Assembly: GCA_003354225.1 (NCBI GenBank) | Contig: PIVH01000633.1 | Coordinates: 1 to 5,315 of the forward strand | Source of the DNA: Globobulimina sp. | Taxonomy: Eukaryota; Foraminifera; Rotaliida | Direction: 5' to 3' | Length of the DNA: 5,315 nucleotides | Part shown: piece after piece, positions 1-5,315 of the stretch | Layout: every line of letters begins with the position of its first letter | How positions within the stretch are numbered: position 1 is the first letter of the stretch | The notes under the pieces: generated by a model | Seen by the model: only the letters and a program-made list of their open reading frames with translations | Database searches by the model: none | What the model was told of the DNA's origin: nothing | Made by a program: the position numbers and the translations under genes

Positions 1-142
1 TGAAAACTATGCACTCCCAAATCAACAACAAGTTATTTTTAATCAACAAATGGCAATAAACAATGAGATTTTGCAAGAAACAGAAGGTGGAGTTGATATT
101 ATTGATGAAATACAATATGATGGAAACTACACAATTCAATAA
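1..142 (+). CDS. C-terminal end of an unidentified protein (partial)
   Basis: An open frame enters from the left edge (first full codon at base 2) and runs 46 codons to TAA at 140-142. The visible tail is polar, rich in Q and N (for example NQQQVIFNQQ) and then acidic (ETEGGVDIIDEIQYDG). It has no membrane segment, no recognisable catalytic motif and no clear domain. Such low-complexity Q/N and acidic tails are common at the ends of protist regulatory proteins, but that does not fix a function. It is followed by 363 nt of non-coding DNA before the transporter start on the same strand, so the two are probably separate transcription units. The frame reads cleanly, but with only 46 codons it could also be the last exon of a longer intron-containing gene. 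Confidence 0.6.
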   Translation, partial: ENYALPNQQQVIFNQQMAINNEILQETEGGVDIIDEIQYDGNYTIQ

Positions 143-220
143 TCAGTTTGCTTAAAAACTTTTTTCCGAGCTAACAGATTAGCAACGCTAGTTTGGAAAC
201 ACTTTTGTATAAAATTAATA

Positions 221-245
221 GTAATATTACGTAGTCATATATGAC
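221..245. repeat. Two adjacent perfect palindromes
   Basis: GTAATATTAC (221-230) and GTCATATATGAC (234-245) are perfect 10-bp and 12-bp palindromes separated by GTA. They could bind dimeric transcription factors, form a small cruciform, or be chance products of AT-rich sequence. No matching palindrome was seen upstream of the other genes here. Confidence 0.45.
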
Positions 246-428
246 AAGATAACTTTCATCATAAATATAACATTAGTTTCGTAACATAACTTTCTTGAAA
301 CCTATGTACAACCATCAAACCTGCGTCCAGATTATTTTGGTTTTGCTGTAAACGTATAGGAAATGCGAAACCTAGTTCCATGTCACAGAAAAAACTGCGA
401 CACTAAATCCTCTATCATTTTGAAAGGT

Positions 429-438
429 TATAAAAAAC
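429..438 (+). promoter_or_regulatory. TATA-like element upstream of the transporter
   Basis: TATAAAAAAC begins 77 nt before the proposed ATG at 506, a workable distance for a TATA box with a short leader. The assignment rests on sequence and spacing only; in DNA this AT-rich such runs arise by chance. Confidence 0.3.
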
Positions 439-505
439 ACCAAACTAAGTTTCCAAATTTCAACAAATAACCATACATCAATCGAAACAGTGGTTGTGTG
501 ATTTG

Positions 506-2163
506 ATGGAATTCAAAGGAGTCCCGAAGTATGGGTCAATTCAAGCCGGTTCACAGCCTATTATAAAAGCAAGAGCACACACTGAGCCGGCAGCGACCCA
601 TAACGAAAACCAACAATTAGATTTGCCTCAAGGTTTACTATTTCGTTCAAAATCGGTACCTGAACAAATAACACATAAATTAAGCAATATGAACAGAGCA
701 TTATCACAAACATTTTATACCCCACCGGTGGCAACAAATGAGTCCGTTTTTGTGATAAAGCGAGCTCGCTCTCAATTATTACAAGAAGCAGTTACTTTTG
801 ACAGCGCCACACAGCTACCAGACACAAGCAGGAATTTAAATGTATTTAAAGCTGGAACAAATAATTCTTAATTTATTCGTTGGTTTGGGATTATTGTCAC
901 AACCATACGCCATCAGACAAGGTGGTATTATTTCGTTGGTTTGGTTGTTAATCATAACTATGATCGCAAGCTACACCGGCAAAATATTGGTGCGGTGTTT
1001 TAAAAATATGAGTCCTGAAATGAAATCATATCCAGACATTGGTTGGAGTGCATTTAATAAATTCGGTTACGGTGCGTTTGGCAGATACTTTGCAAGAATT
1101 GCAATACTTTGTGATGTTGGTCTCGCATTAAGCATTTTTATTGTTATCAGCTGGCAAAATTTGATATATTTATCTGATATTAATGCGGAATACAATTATA
1201 TTATCATTATAGCAGTGTCTGTTGCTATCATACCAACAGTTTTATTGTTAAAATGGAGTGATTTGGTGTTTATTAGTTTAATTGGTATTATTGCTGCGGT
1301 TTTTTTATGTTTTATAATTGTCGTAAATTTGTTTGTTAATTGGGATGTAGTGAAGTCAAATTATCACAACAATGAATTTGCTGTATTTCCAAAGGATTTT
1401 GAGTCATTTGCCTTATCATTTGGCATTTATTTATTTACGTACGGTGGACATGCCTTTTTTGCACCGATTTATGATGAAATGAAAGCTGAATCACAGAAGA
1501 GCTTTGAACCAATGGTGGATGTTACATTTTTTATCATGTTTATTTTGCATGCAGTGATTGGCATTGCTGGCTATTTGCCGTATTGTGGTACAACACAAGT
1601 ATTAATCACACAAAATCTACTCTCAAATAAAAAATTGGGCGAATCTGTGTTATCAATGCTTGCCACTGCCTTGATTTTTTTGTCTTCGTTTTGCACAGTT
1701 TCGCCCATTAATTCTGCTGTTTGTGGCACTTTGGAAGATATGTTGGGAATTTATAAGGGTTATAAAAAAGTTAAGTGGATTGTATTTGTTTGTATATGTA
1801 ACAACACACCGTTCACATAGAGATTATTCCGTATCTTTATTATTATTGTCTGGTGTGTATTTTCCTGGGTTTTAATGAATAAGTTGGTTATTTTAGAAGC
1901 AATGGCGGGAGCTGTTGCCATTATGACTGGTATGTATTCGTTTTTATTTATTTTTGAAAAGATTATATTAATTGAATAATATAATATATATAGTTACTTA
2001 TATTGCACCTTTCATGTTTTATGCAATTATTTATCAGAATAAGTTATCAACAATCAACTATTATTTACTTTTGTCATTTGCTGCTATTTGCGTAGTTTTA
2101 GCCATATTTTTTACTTATTTAAACGTTTCAGCTGCGTTAAATCCAATCAATAATAATTCTTAA
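506..2163 (+). CDS. Amino acid/auxin permease (AAAP, Aa_trans family) transporter, spliced
   Basis: Likely a membrane carrier that couples amino acid movement to a proton or sodium gradient at the plasma or vacuolar membrane; the substrate cannot be read from sequence. Proposed exons are 506-841, 852-1781, 1821-1929 and 1994-2163 (1545 nt, 514 residues); the first junction is uncertain. Residues 1-112 form a polar cytoplasmic tail with several basic-Ser motifs (FRSKS, NRALS, KRARS). TM1 carries GLGLLSQPYAIRQGG (about 123-137), followed by YTGKILVRCF (153-162). TM6 has FTYGGHAFFAPIYDEM (307-322), and GYLPYCGTTQVLITQNL lies near 352-368. These are family hallmarks. About 11 hydrophobic segments can be counted, the usual AAAP number. 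Splicing restores TM9 and TM10 (KWI-RLFRIF and AIMT-V-TYIAP). ATG 506 is the first in frame after a stop at 446. The alternative start at 840 would leave almost no N-tail. Confidence 0.85.
842..851 (+). other. Transporter frame break: candidate 10-nt GT-AG segment (or 61-nt intron 791-851, or indel)
   Basis: The N-terminal frame (506 onward) stops at 869-871, while the TM1 frame has an in-frame TAA at 837-839, so the change must happen between about 840 and 868. Removing GTATTTAAAG (842-851) joins AAT to CTG in phase 0 and gives TSRNLN-LEQIILNLFVGLG. Its donor GTATTT matches that of the 39-nt intron downstream, but 10 nt is shorter than any spliceosomal intron I know of. The only AG acceptor that fits the frame and keeps TM1 is 850-851. 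A longer option, GTTACT at 791 to AG at 851 (61 nt), is also phase 0, but its sequence looks exonic and less AT-rich than the other introns. A one-base sequencing or real indel is the third option. Confidence 0.4.
1782..1820 (+). other. Spliceosomal intron, 39 nt, phase 0, in the transporter
   Basis: Donor GTATTTG and acceptor CACATAG. Retention would end the protein at TAG 1818-1820 in the middle of the conserved region. Removal joins AAG TGG ATT to AGA TTA TTC, giving KKVKWI-RLFRIFIIIVWC, a basic loop followed by hydrophobic TM9, as expected for the family. Confidence 0.8.
1930..1993 (+). other. Spliceosomal intron, 64 nt, phase 1, in the transporter
   Basis: Donor G|GTATGT and acceptor TATATAG, very AT-rich inside. 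Retention would hit TAA at 1977-1979. Removal fuses G with TT to make a Val codon and yields AGAVAIMT-V-TYIAPFMFYAIIY, one continuous membrane helix (TM10) with the conserved Gly and Pro positions. The downstream exon has no ATG of its own at the right place, which also argues for splicing. Confidence 0.85.
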
Positions 2164-2226
2164 AAGAATGCGTGTGTTTTCTTTAGTATATTGATATTTA
2201 TTTTTAATTTTATTGCTATATTGTTG

Positions 2227-2249
2227 TTGTATGTCAGTTAAGCATACAA
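2227..2249 (+). repeat. 23-nt hairpin element, left copy of a perfect inverted pair
   Basis: Arms TTGTATG (2227-2233) and CATACAA (2243-2249) can pair in a 7-bp stem around the loop TCAGTTAAG. The exact reverse complement lies at 2686-2708. This copy begins 63 nt after the transporter stop, in the sense orientation for that gene. It could be a 3' UTR structure or one end of a mobile element. Confidence 0.85.
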
Positions 2250-2322
2250 ACTACAGTTTATGAGCACTAGTATAATTTAAATTGTATCTTTTTTTTGTTA
2301 TAAAATAACTGAACCTCGCACA

Positions 2323-2337
2323 TCTTGCACTGCAAGA
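2323..2337. repeat. Short palindrome with a central base
   Basis: TCTTGCA and TGCAAGA are complementary 7-nt arms on either side of a single C. As RNA the pairing could not close fully on a one-base loop, so if functional it is more likely a DNA-binding site. It may be chance. Confidence 0.4.
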
Positions 2338-2372
2338 GAATCACGAATAAAAAGCGAACACGTTCTTTATTA

Positions 2373-2416
2373 ATCCGTCATCAAAAATCCAGCATTTTTT
2401 ATCCGTCATCAAAAAT
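2373..2416 (+). repeat. Direct repeat ATCCGTCATCAAAAAT, two copies 28 nt apart
   Basis: Exact 16-nt copies at 2373-2388 and 2401-2416. A third copy, identical for 13 nt (ATCCGTCATCAAA), is at 2598-2610, and a degenerate one (ATCGGTCATCTG) at 2464-2475. All lie inside the span bounded by the two 23-nt inverted repeats. Confidence 0.8.
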
Positions 2417-2464
2417 GTGATTGTATACAAAGAAATGTCTGTGCAATGATAATATATCATTTCA
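2401..2464 (+). repeat. Imperfect long repeat, copy A (64 nt)
   Basis: Starts with ATCCGTCATCAAA and then shares with copy B (2598-2672), in the same order, TATACAA, AGAAAT, TGTGCAA, GATAATATAT and TTTCA, with a gap of about 10 nt. The spacing between copies is 197 nt. The shared order over the whole length shows a duplication that has diverged, not a single short motif. Confidence 0.7.
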
Positions 2465-2597
2465 TCGGTCATCTGGTTTATGCGTTTAGATGAGATAGCC
2501 GCCTTTTATTGTTTGAATCTTAAAGTTTTGAAGAAGTATTTGTTATCACCATCTTCCTGATGTGCAAGGATATAATCGCAAAATAAAAGATTGTTTT

Positions 2598-2672
2598 ATC
2601 CGTCATCAAATAGCAGATTCAAGTAAGCTTATACAAAAGAAATTTGTGTGCAAGGATAATATATTTCTTTCA
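2598..2672 (+). repeat. Imperfect long repeat, copy B (75 nt)
   Basis: Partner of 2401-2464. A third, short fragment of the same unit, TGTGCAAGGATATAATCG, is at 2561-2578 and matches TGTGCAAGGATAATAT at 2647-2662. Copy B ends 13 nt before the right 23-nt hairpin, which fits a subterminal repeat of a mobile element. Confidence 0.7.
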
Positions 2673-2685
2673 ATTTCATAGTGGA

Positions 2686-2708
2686 TTGTATGCTTAACTG
2701 ACATACAA
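2686..2708 (-). repeat. 23-nt hairpin element, right copy of a perfect inverted pair
   Basis: Exact reverse complement of 2227-2249 over all 23 nt; the match stops at once on both sides. Read on the minus strand it is identical to the left copy and begins 100 nt after the synthetase stop. Direct flanking duplications are not visible (GTTG before the left copy, ACTT after the right one). Confidence 0.85.
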
Positions 2709-2808
2709 ACTTAAAATAATAAAATATTATATTATTACAAAAAAAAAAGAAATAATTAATAACAGGCAAAAATATAATGCATTTATAACTATAATTCTTT
2801 TCTTTTCT

Positions 2809-3975
2809 TTATCGTGTAACTTTTAATTGTTTAACTTTCGCAAGTAATTGCTTGGCATTTGCATTATTTTTAAAATGTTGTCTGACCGGTTCGATCATTT
2901 CATTTAAGGCTTTGGCCAATGCAGGCTTCAAATCGGCGGGATGCAATTTTAAATCTGCATAATCTTTTTCCAACTCATCGTATGATTTATACACTTTGTT
3001 CTCCTCATTCCTTCGTTGCACGCCAAACACCGCAACCTTTCCAAACACTAAATGTTTGACATAATCTAAAATGGGATTATTCTCAACAACACCCGGCGGC
3101 GCATACGCTTTCTTAATCTTTCTGCGAATGTCATCGGCAGAGTCCTCCATAAAAACGGCAGAGTCGGTCATCGATTTACTCATTTTGTGCTGTCCCTGTT
3201 TCAGACCCATCAACATGTGATGCGATATCACCACTGGCGGCCTCAGCTCTTTTTTCTTGGCATACTCCCTCGCCAACATATTAACTTTTAATTGGTCCAT
3301 CCCCAACTGACAGATATCTGCCTTCAAAAAGAAAATGTCTGCGCATTGCATGCAGGCATACAACAGATTGGCAGTCGGCATGTCGTCCGATTCTTGTCTG
3401 CCTAATATGGTGCAACACCTTTTCGTGCGCGTAATGCTGAACATTTTGCTGATATCAATCACGCGCAGCCAATACTCGTTGCTGTTATTATTGATATCAT
3501 CCGAACACCACCGAAAATAAACGTGTTTCATATCCATTCCGGCGGCTCGCCATACTTCGATCATATAAGCACCGACAACGCGAATCGCCTCCAAGTCGCC
3601 GCCCATTTTATTGTTTAAAAGAGCAAACCAGTCAGCAATCCAAAACACAAAATCACAGCCAATCGATGTCAACTTATTCACATTAATCGCCTTTAATATT
3701 CCCTGTGCGATATGCATTCGTCCCGATGGCTCAAATCCGTCATAGGCAATGGGTCGGCTCTTCTTATTCAAAAATATTAAGCGCAATTCATCCAAACCCA
3801 CAATATCCTCACCAATCGATTCTGCGATGCGCATTCTGCCATTTATATCCATTGATTTATCATTTTCTGCTTTTAATTCTTCTTTTACATCGTCATCAAC
3901 ACCAATCACTGCTTTATTTTGTACGAATGATATTGTCGAATCTATTTCGGATAAAAGTTTACTTGTTGTTGACAT
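2809..3975 (-). CDS. Tyrosyl-tRNA synthetase, cytosolic eukaryotic type
   Basis: Charges tRNA-Tyr with tyrosine in two steps through tyrosyl-AMP; class I synthetase acting in the cytosol. The 388-residue frame is complete and intronless, close to the length of catalytic plus anticodon-binding regions of eukaryotic TyrRS without the extra C-terminal cytokine-like domain of animals. Residues 1-50 are unconserved. SIGEDI (53-58) begins the conserved part. YDGFEPSG (78-85) lines the tyrosine pocket. The class I HIGH motif appears as HIAQ (88-91), as in plant and many protist enzymes. IADWFALLNNKMGGD lies near 113-127, MQCADIFFLKADICQLGMDQ at 209-228 helps bind tyrosine, and KMSKS is at 264-268. 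The C-terminal part has LHPADLKPALAKALN, typical of the anticodon-binding region. All key motifs are intact. Its DNA is visibly richer in G and C than the neighbours, which fits a well-expressed housekeeping gene. ATG 3975 is preferred; M42 is possible but would still precede the catalytic fold. Confidence 0.96.
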   Translation of the reverse strand: MSTTSKLLSEIDSTISFVQNKAVIGVDDDVKEELKAENDKSMDINGRMRIAESIGEDIVGLDELRLIFLNKKSRPIAYDGFEPSGRMHIAQGILKAINVNKLTSIGCDFVFWIADWFALLNNKMGGDLEAIRVVGAYMIEVWRAAGMDMKHVYFRWCSDDINNNSNEYWLRVIDISKMFSITRTKRCCTILGRQESDDMPTANLLYACMQCADIFFLKADICQLGMDQLKVNMLAREYAKKKELRPPVVISHHMLMGLKQGQHKMSKSMTDSAVFMEDSADDIRRKIKKAYAPPGVVENNPILDYVKHLVFGKVAVFGVQRRNEENKVYKSYDELEKDYADLKLHPADLKPALAKALNEMIEPVRQHFKNNANAKQLLAKVKQLKVTR

Positions 3976-4094
3976 CTGTGATCGATTATAATTATATCAA
4001 CTTCTGTGGTTATTTATTAGTGATTAAACAACTTAATTGTGAAGAGGATGGAAGAAAGTTAACGTAAGTTTTTGTTGTGATTTTTTTTCGTGTT
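3976..4094 (-). promoter_or_regulatory. Short spacer holding the synthetase promoter and the SPRY gene 3' end
   Basis: Only 119 nt separate the SPRY gene stop from the synthetase ATG on the same strand, so both the 3' end of one and the promoter of the other must fit here unless they are co-transcribed. A near-palindromic AT element (plus-strand GATTATAATTATATC, 3984-3998) lies 8-22 nt before the ATG, close for a TATA box. A T-run is at 4081-4088. No coding capacity is evident. Confidence 0.35.
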
Positions 4095-4865
4095 TCATGG
4101 CAGCAAAGTAACTGAAGACTCCATAATATAAGCGGCTAATCTGTACTTTACATTCTTTCCACTCTTTATATCCAATGTCGCCGCATGCTCATTATTTACA
4201 AAAAAATGAATAGCTTTGTTTTTCAAATTCAATTCGACTTTAACAATATCACCAACATTATACTTTTTTCCACTATGCAAACGGCCACCTTTTTCAAACA
4301 ATATTCCATGGAAACTAAAGGCATAATGATTTGAATCCTTTCCATTGAACCAGGTTTCTGTCCATATTGCATTGGCATCGTCAATTCCTATCGACAATGA
4401 TGAACATTTATTTATTTTTAATTTCCAAATGTAAGTATTGTGATTTTTGTGCGTGTCAATAATTCTGTGGCAATATCCAGTTTGTGCTGCTTGGCATGAT
4501 ATAGTTTTCTTATCCTCACTTATTTTAATCTGAGATCCTAAGATTTCAAATCTCTCTATAAATGCAAACAAATATATAATGCAATATTCTATGATGGCCT
4601 GTGGCATATTTACATTTTTCAATTTATAATTACGAATGAAGCCAAACACTAAATACTTATCCTTTTGTTGGATATCTTTCAATAACACATTTATTTTATT
4701 GCCAATATTGCGAGAATTAAAGTCAGACGCCATTCTCTCTCCAATAGTCAAACACTCAAAATCCATTATATCTGTCGACAAAATCCTTTTTGAGAATGGC
4801 AGCCACAGAGTATCACTATCACTATCATAAAAATCTGATATATCAACGAATTGATAAAGCAACAT
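4095..4865 (-). CDS. SPRY-domain protein with an N-terminal helical segment
   Basis: Complete 256-residue frame ending in TGA. Residues about 112-256 read as a SPRY (B30.2-like) beta-sandwich, a protein-binding domain: YIWKLKI (145-151), SIGIDDA (158-164), YAFSFHG (181-187), then KKYNVGDIVKVELNL (200-214), HFFVNNE (220-226) and YRLAAYI (241-247). The GDIV, NNE and RLA blocks are the usual SPRY landmarks. Before it, residues 71-107 (YLVFGFIRNY, then MPQAIIEYCIIYLFAF) form a hydrophobic amphipathic helix pair; I recall similar GYIR...IP..II..C...Y segments before SPRY-like domains in amoeboid protists, from memory only. Residues 1-60 look poorly conserved; DSDSD at 15-19 comes from a small TATCAC repeat (4811-4828). 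The start may be M34 (4766) or M45 (4733) because the first ATG lies only 20 nt from the divergent gene. The cellular role is unknown; SPRY proteins often select substrates for ubiquitin ligases. Confidence 0.75.
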   Translation of the reverse strand: MLLYQFVDISDFYDSDSDTLWLPFSKRILSTDIMDFECLTIGERMASDFNSRNIGNKINVLLKDIQQKDKYLVFGFIRNYKLKNVNMPQAIIEYCIIYLFAFIERFEILGSQIKISEDKKTISCQAAQTGYCHRIIDTHKNHNTYIWKLKINKCSSLSIGIDDANAIWTETWFNGKDSNHYAFSFHGILFEKGGRLHSGKKYNVGDIVKVELNLKNKAIHFFVNNEHAATLDIKSGKNVKYRLAAYIMESSVTLLP

Positions 4866-4885
4866 CAGTCAATGATGTTATTCCA

Positions 4886-5315
4886 ATGTTACAATTGATG
4901 GAATTGGAAATAATAAAAAATATCATAAAAAGTCAGATTGAAACAATAGCATTAAATGATATATCAAACATATTTTATTCGTCATTATCAATTGAAACAA
5001 TATTACCAATGGATGTTATGCAACATATTACATCTTTTAATAATTCAGCAAATATTAAAGCAGTCAGTAATACATTTCATAAATGTTATAAAAAAAATAA
5101 AATGATCCAATCAAAAGAGAGAGAACAAGAATTTCTATCAATAACACAACAAAATAAAAATGAAAAGAATGAGACTTGGATTGTTGATAAAAAACGAAGA
5201 AAATTAAATGATAAAGAAATTGAATTAAAATGTAAGGGACCAATTAATAATTTAAAAGATGCACTGACTGAGGTAAAATCTGGTGATAAAATATTAATTT
5301 ATGATGGAAAATATT
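4886..5315 (+). CDS. F-box protein entering a predicted beta-helix, FBXO11-like layout (partial)
   Basis: The frame is open from 4748 to the right edge; from ATG 4886 it gives 143 residues with no stop. In-frame ATGs at 4796 and 4898 are alternatives; 4796 would overlap the SPRY gene. After an Ile-rich helical stretch, SIETILPMDVMQHITSF followed by SANIKAVSNTFHKCYKK (about residues 33-65) matches the F-box pattern (LP-x-D/E-hydrophobic, I-x-S-F, then a hydrophobic-V-S helix), which would bind Skp1 in an SCF ubiquitin ligase. A charged linker follows. Then ELKCKGPINNLKDALTEV and KSGDKILIYDGKY resemble the first coil of right-handed parallel beta-helix (pectin-lyase-like) domains, with the usual ALxxVxxGDxI---GxY pattern. 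F-box plus beta-helix is the layout of FBXO11. The rest of the domain is outside the window. The gene is very AT-rich with long A-runs. Confidence 0.65.
   Translation, partial: MLQLMELEIIKNIIKSQIETIALNDISNIFYSSLSIETILPMDVMQHITSFNNSANIKAVSNTFHKCYKKNKMIQSKEREQEFLSITQQNKNEKNETWIVDKKRRKLNDKEIELKCKGPINNLKDALTEVKSGDKILIYDGKY

Larger units (their letters stand above)
143..505. other. Intergenic gap: 3' end of upstream gene and promoter/5' leader of the transporter
   Basis: No convincing coding frame on either strand. The first part is T-rich just after the upstream stop and holds a short hairpin (GCTAA at 170-174, loop CAGA, TTAGC at 179-183). Two adjacent palindromes follow at 221-245. A TATA-like run lies at 429-438. 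The last in-frame stop upstream of the transporter ATG is TAA at 446-448, and no ATG lies between it and 506, which supports 506 as the start. Confidence 0.6.
2164..2808. other. Repeat-rich gap between convergent genes
   Basis: These 645 nt separate the 3' ends of the transporter (plus) and the tyrosyl-tRNA synthetase (minus). No credible coding frame is seen on either strand. The content is a pair of inverted 23-nt hairpin sequences at 2227-2249 and 2686-2708, imperfect direct repeats between them, a 15-nt palindrome at 2323-2337, a perfect palindrome TTGTATACAA at 2421-2430 that echoes the hairpin arms, and an A-run near 2740 in very AT-rich DNA. AATAAA on the plus strand at 2346-2351 could serve as a polyadenylation signal for the transporter. 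No tRNA-like fold was found. Confidence 0.6.

Noticed and set aside
494-505. Start of the transporter at the TTG codon at 494
   Set aside because: A eukaryotic gene should start at ATG; the first in-frame ATG is 506, with a stop upstream at 446-448 and no ATG between.
1972-2163. A separate small membrane protein starting at 1972
   Set aside because: Its first codon is TTG, and the sequence fits as the last exon of the transporter once the 64-nt intron is removed.
2497-2520. U5 snRNA-like loop (CCGCCTTTTATTG resembles the GCCUUUUAC loop)
   Set aside because: The flanking bases do not pair to form the loop I stem and no Sm-binding site follows at the right place.
2373-2610. Box C/D snoRNA cluster on the minus strand (TTGATGAC resembles box C)
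   Set aside because: No CTGA box D was found at a suitable distance between the copies, and no terminal stems pair across the units.
3335-4067. Plus-strand open frames opposite the synthetase gene
   Set aside because: They are antisense to a gene with all class I synthetase motifs intact, and the translations show no domain and odd composition.
4063-4072. GTAAGT donor-like sequence on the plus strand
   Set aside because: No plus-strand exon precedes it; both flanking genes are on the minus strand.
4636-4830. Plus-strand 64-codon frame opposite the SPRY gene
   Set aside because: Antisense to a better-supported gene and without a recognisable domain.
1-5315. Origin in a giant virus, since some carry a tyrosyl-tRNA synthetase
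   Set aside because: Spliceosomal-type introns in the transporter and the long eukaryotic-type gaps fit a cellular nuclear genome; no viral hallmark gene is present.
1-5315. CRISPR array, bacterial operon or ribosomal RNA
   Set aside because: No regularly spaced identical repeats with unique spacers, no ribosome-binding sites before starts, and no rRNA-like or tRNA-like sequence seen.

Overview
The window is nuclear DNA of a single-celled eukaryote with a compact, AT-rich genome. Evidence: the transporter gene is broken by short spliceosomal-type introns (39 and 64 nt are well supported); the tyrosyl-tRNA synthetase is of the eukaryotic/archaeal type; an F-box and a SPRY domain can be read; intergenic gaps are short; and TAA and TGA both act as stops, so the code looks standard. 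The species cannot be named from sequence alone. The architectures at the right end (helical segment plus SPRY, F-box plus predicted beta-helix) suggest a protist with expanded families of such proteins, possibly rhizarian or amoebozoan, but that is a guess.

Layout, left to right. The last 46 codons of an unidentified plus-strand gene end at 142. Bases 143-505 are a non-coding gap with two adjacent palindromes and a TATA-like site. A plus-strand amino acid transporter (AAAP family, 11 predicted membrane segments) runs from 506 to 2163 across three or four exons. Bases 2164-2808 are a repeat-rich gap between convergent genes. A minus-strand tyrosyl-tRNA synthetase lies at 2809-3975. After 119 nt comes a minus-strand SPRY-domain protein (4095-4865). 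About 20 nt away, on the plus strand, starts a gene for an F-box protein that seems to enter a right-handed beta-helix; it leaves the window at the right edge.

The genes do not form an obvious pathway: a transporter, a translation housekeeping enzyme and two probable protein-interaction or ubiquitin-related proteins. The most unusual signal is non-coding. An identical 23-nt hairpin-forming sequence lies 63 nt after the transporter stop and, in inverted orientation, 100 nt after the synthetase stop, so each convergent gene reads the same sequence in its 3' region. Between the two copies sit several imperfect direct repeats. This is either a pair of 3'-end RNA elements or the ends of a 482-bp MITE-like element. 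The second notable point is a +1 reading-frame break in the transporter near 842-851, which a 10-nt GT-AG segment, a 61-nt intron or a sequencing indel could each explain.
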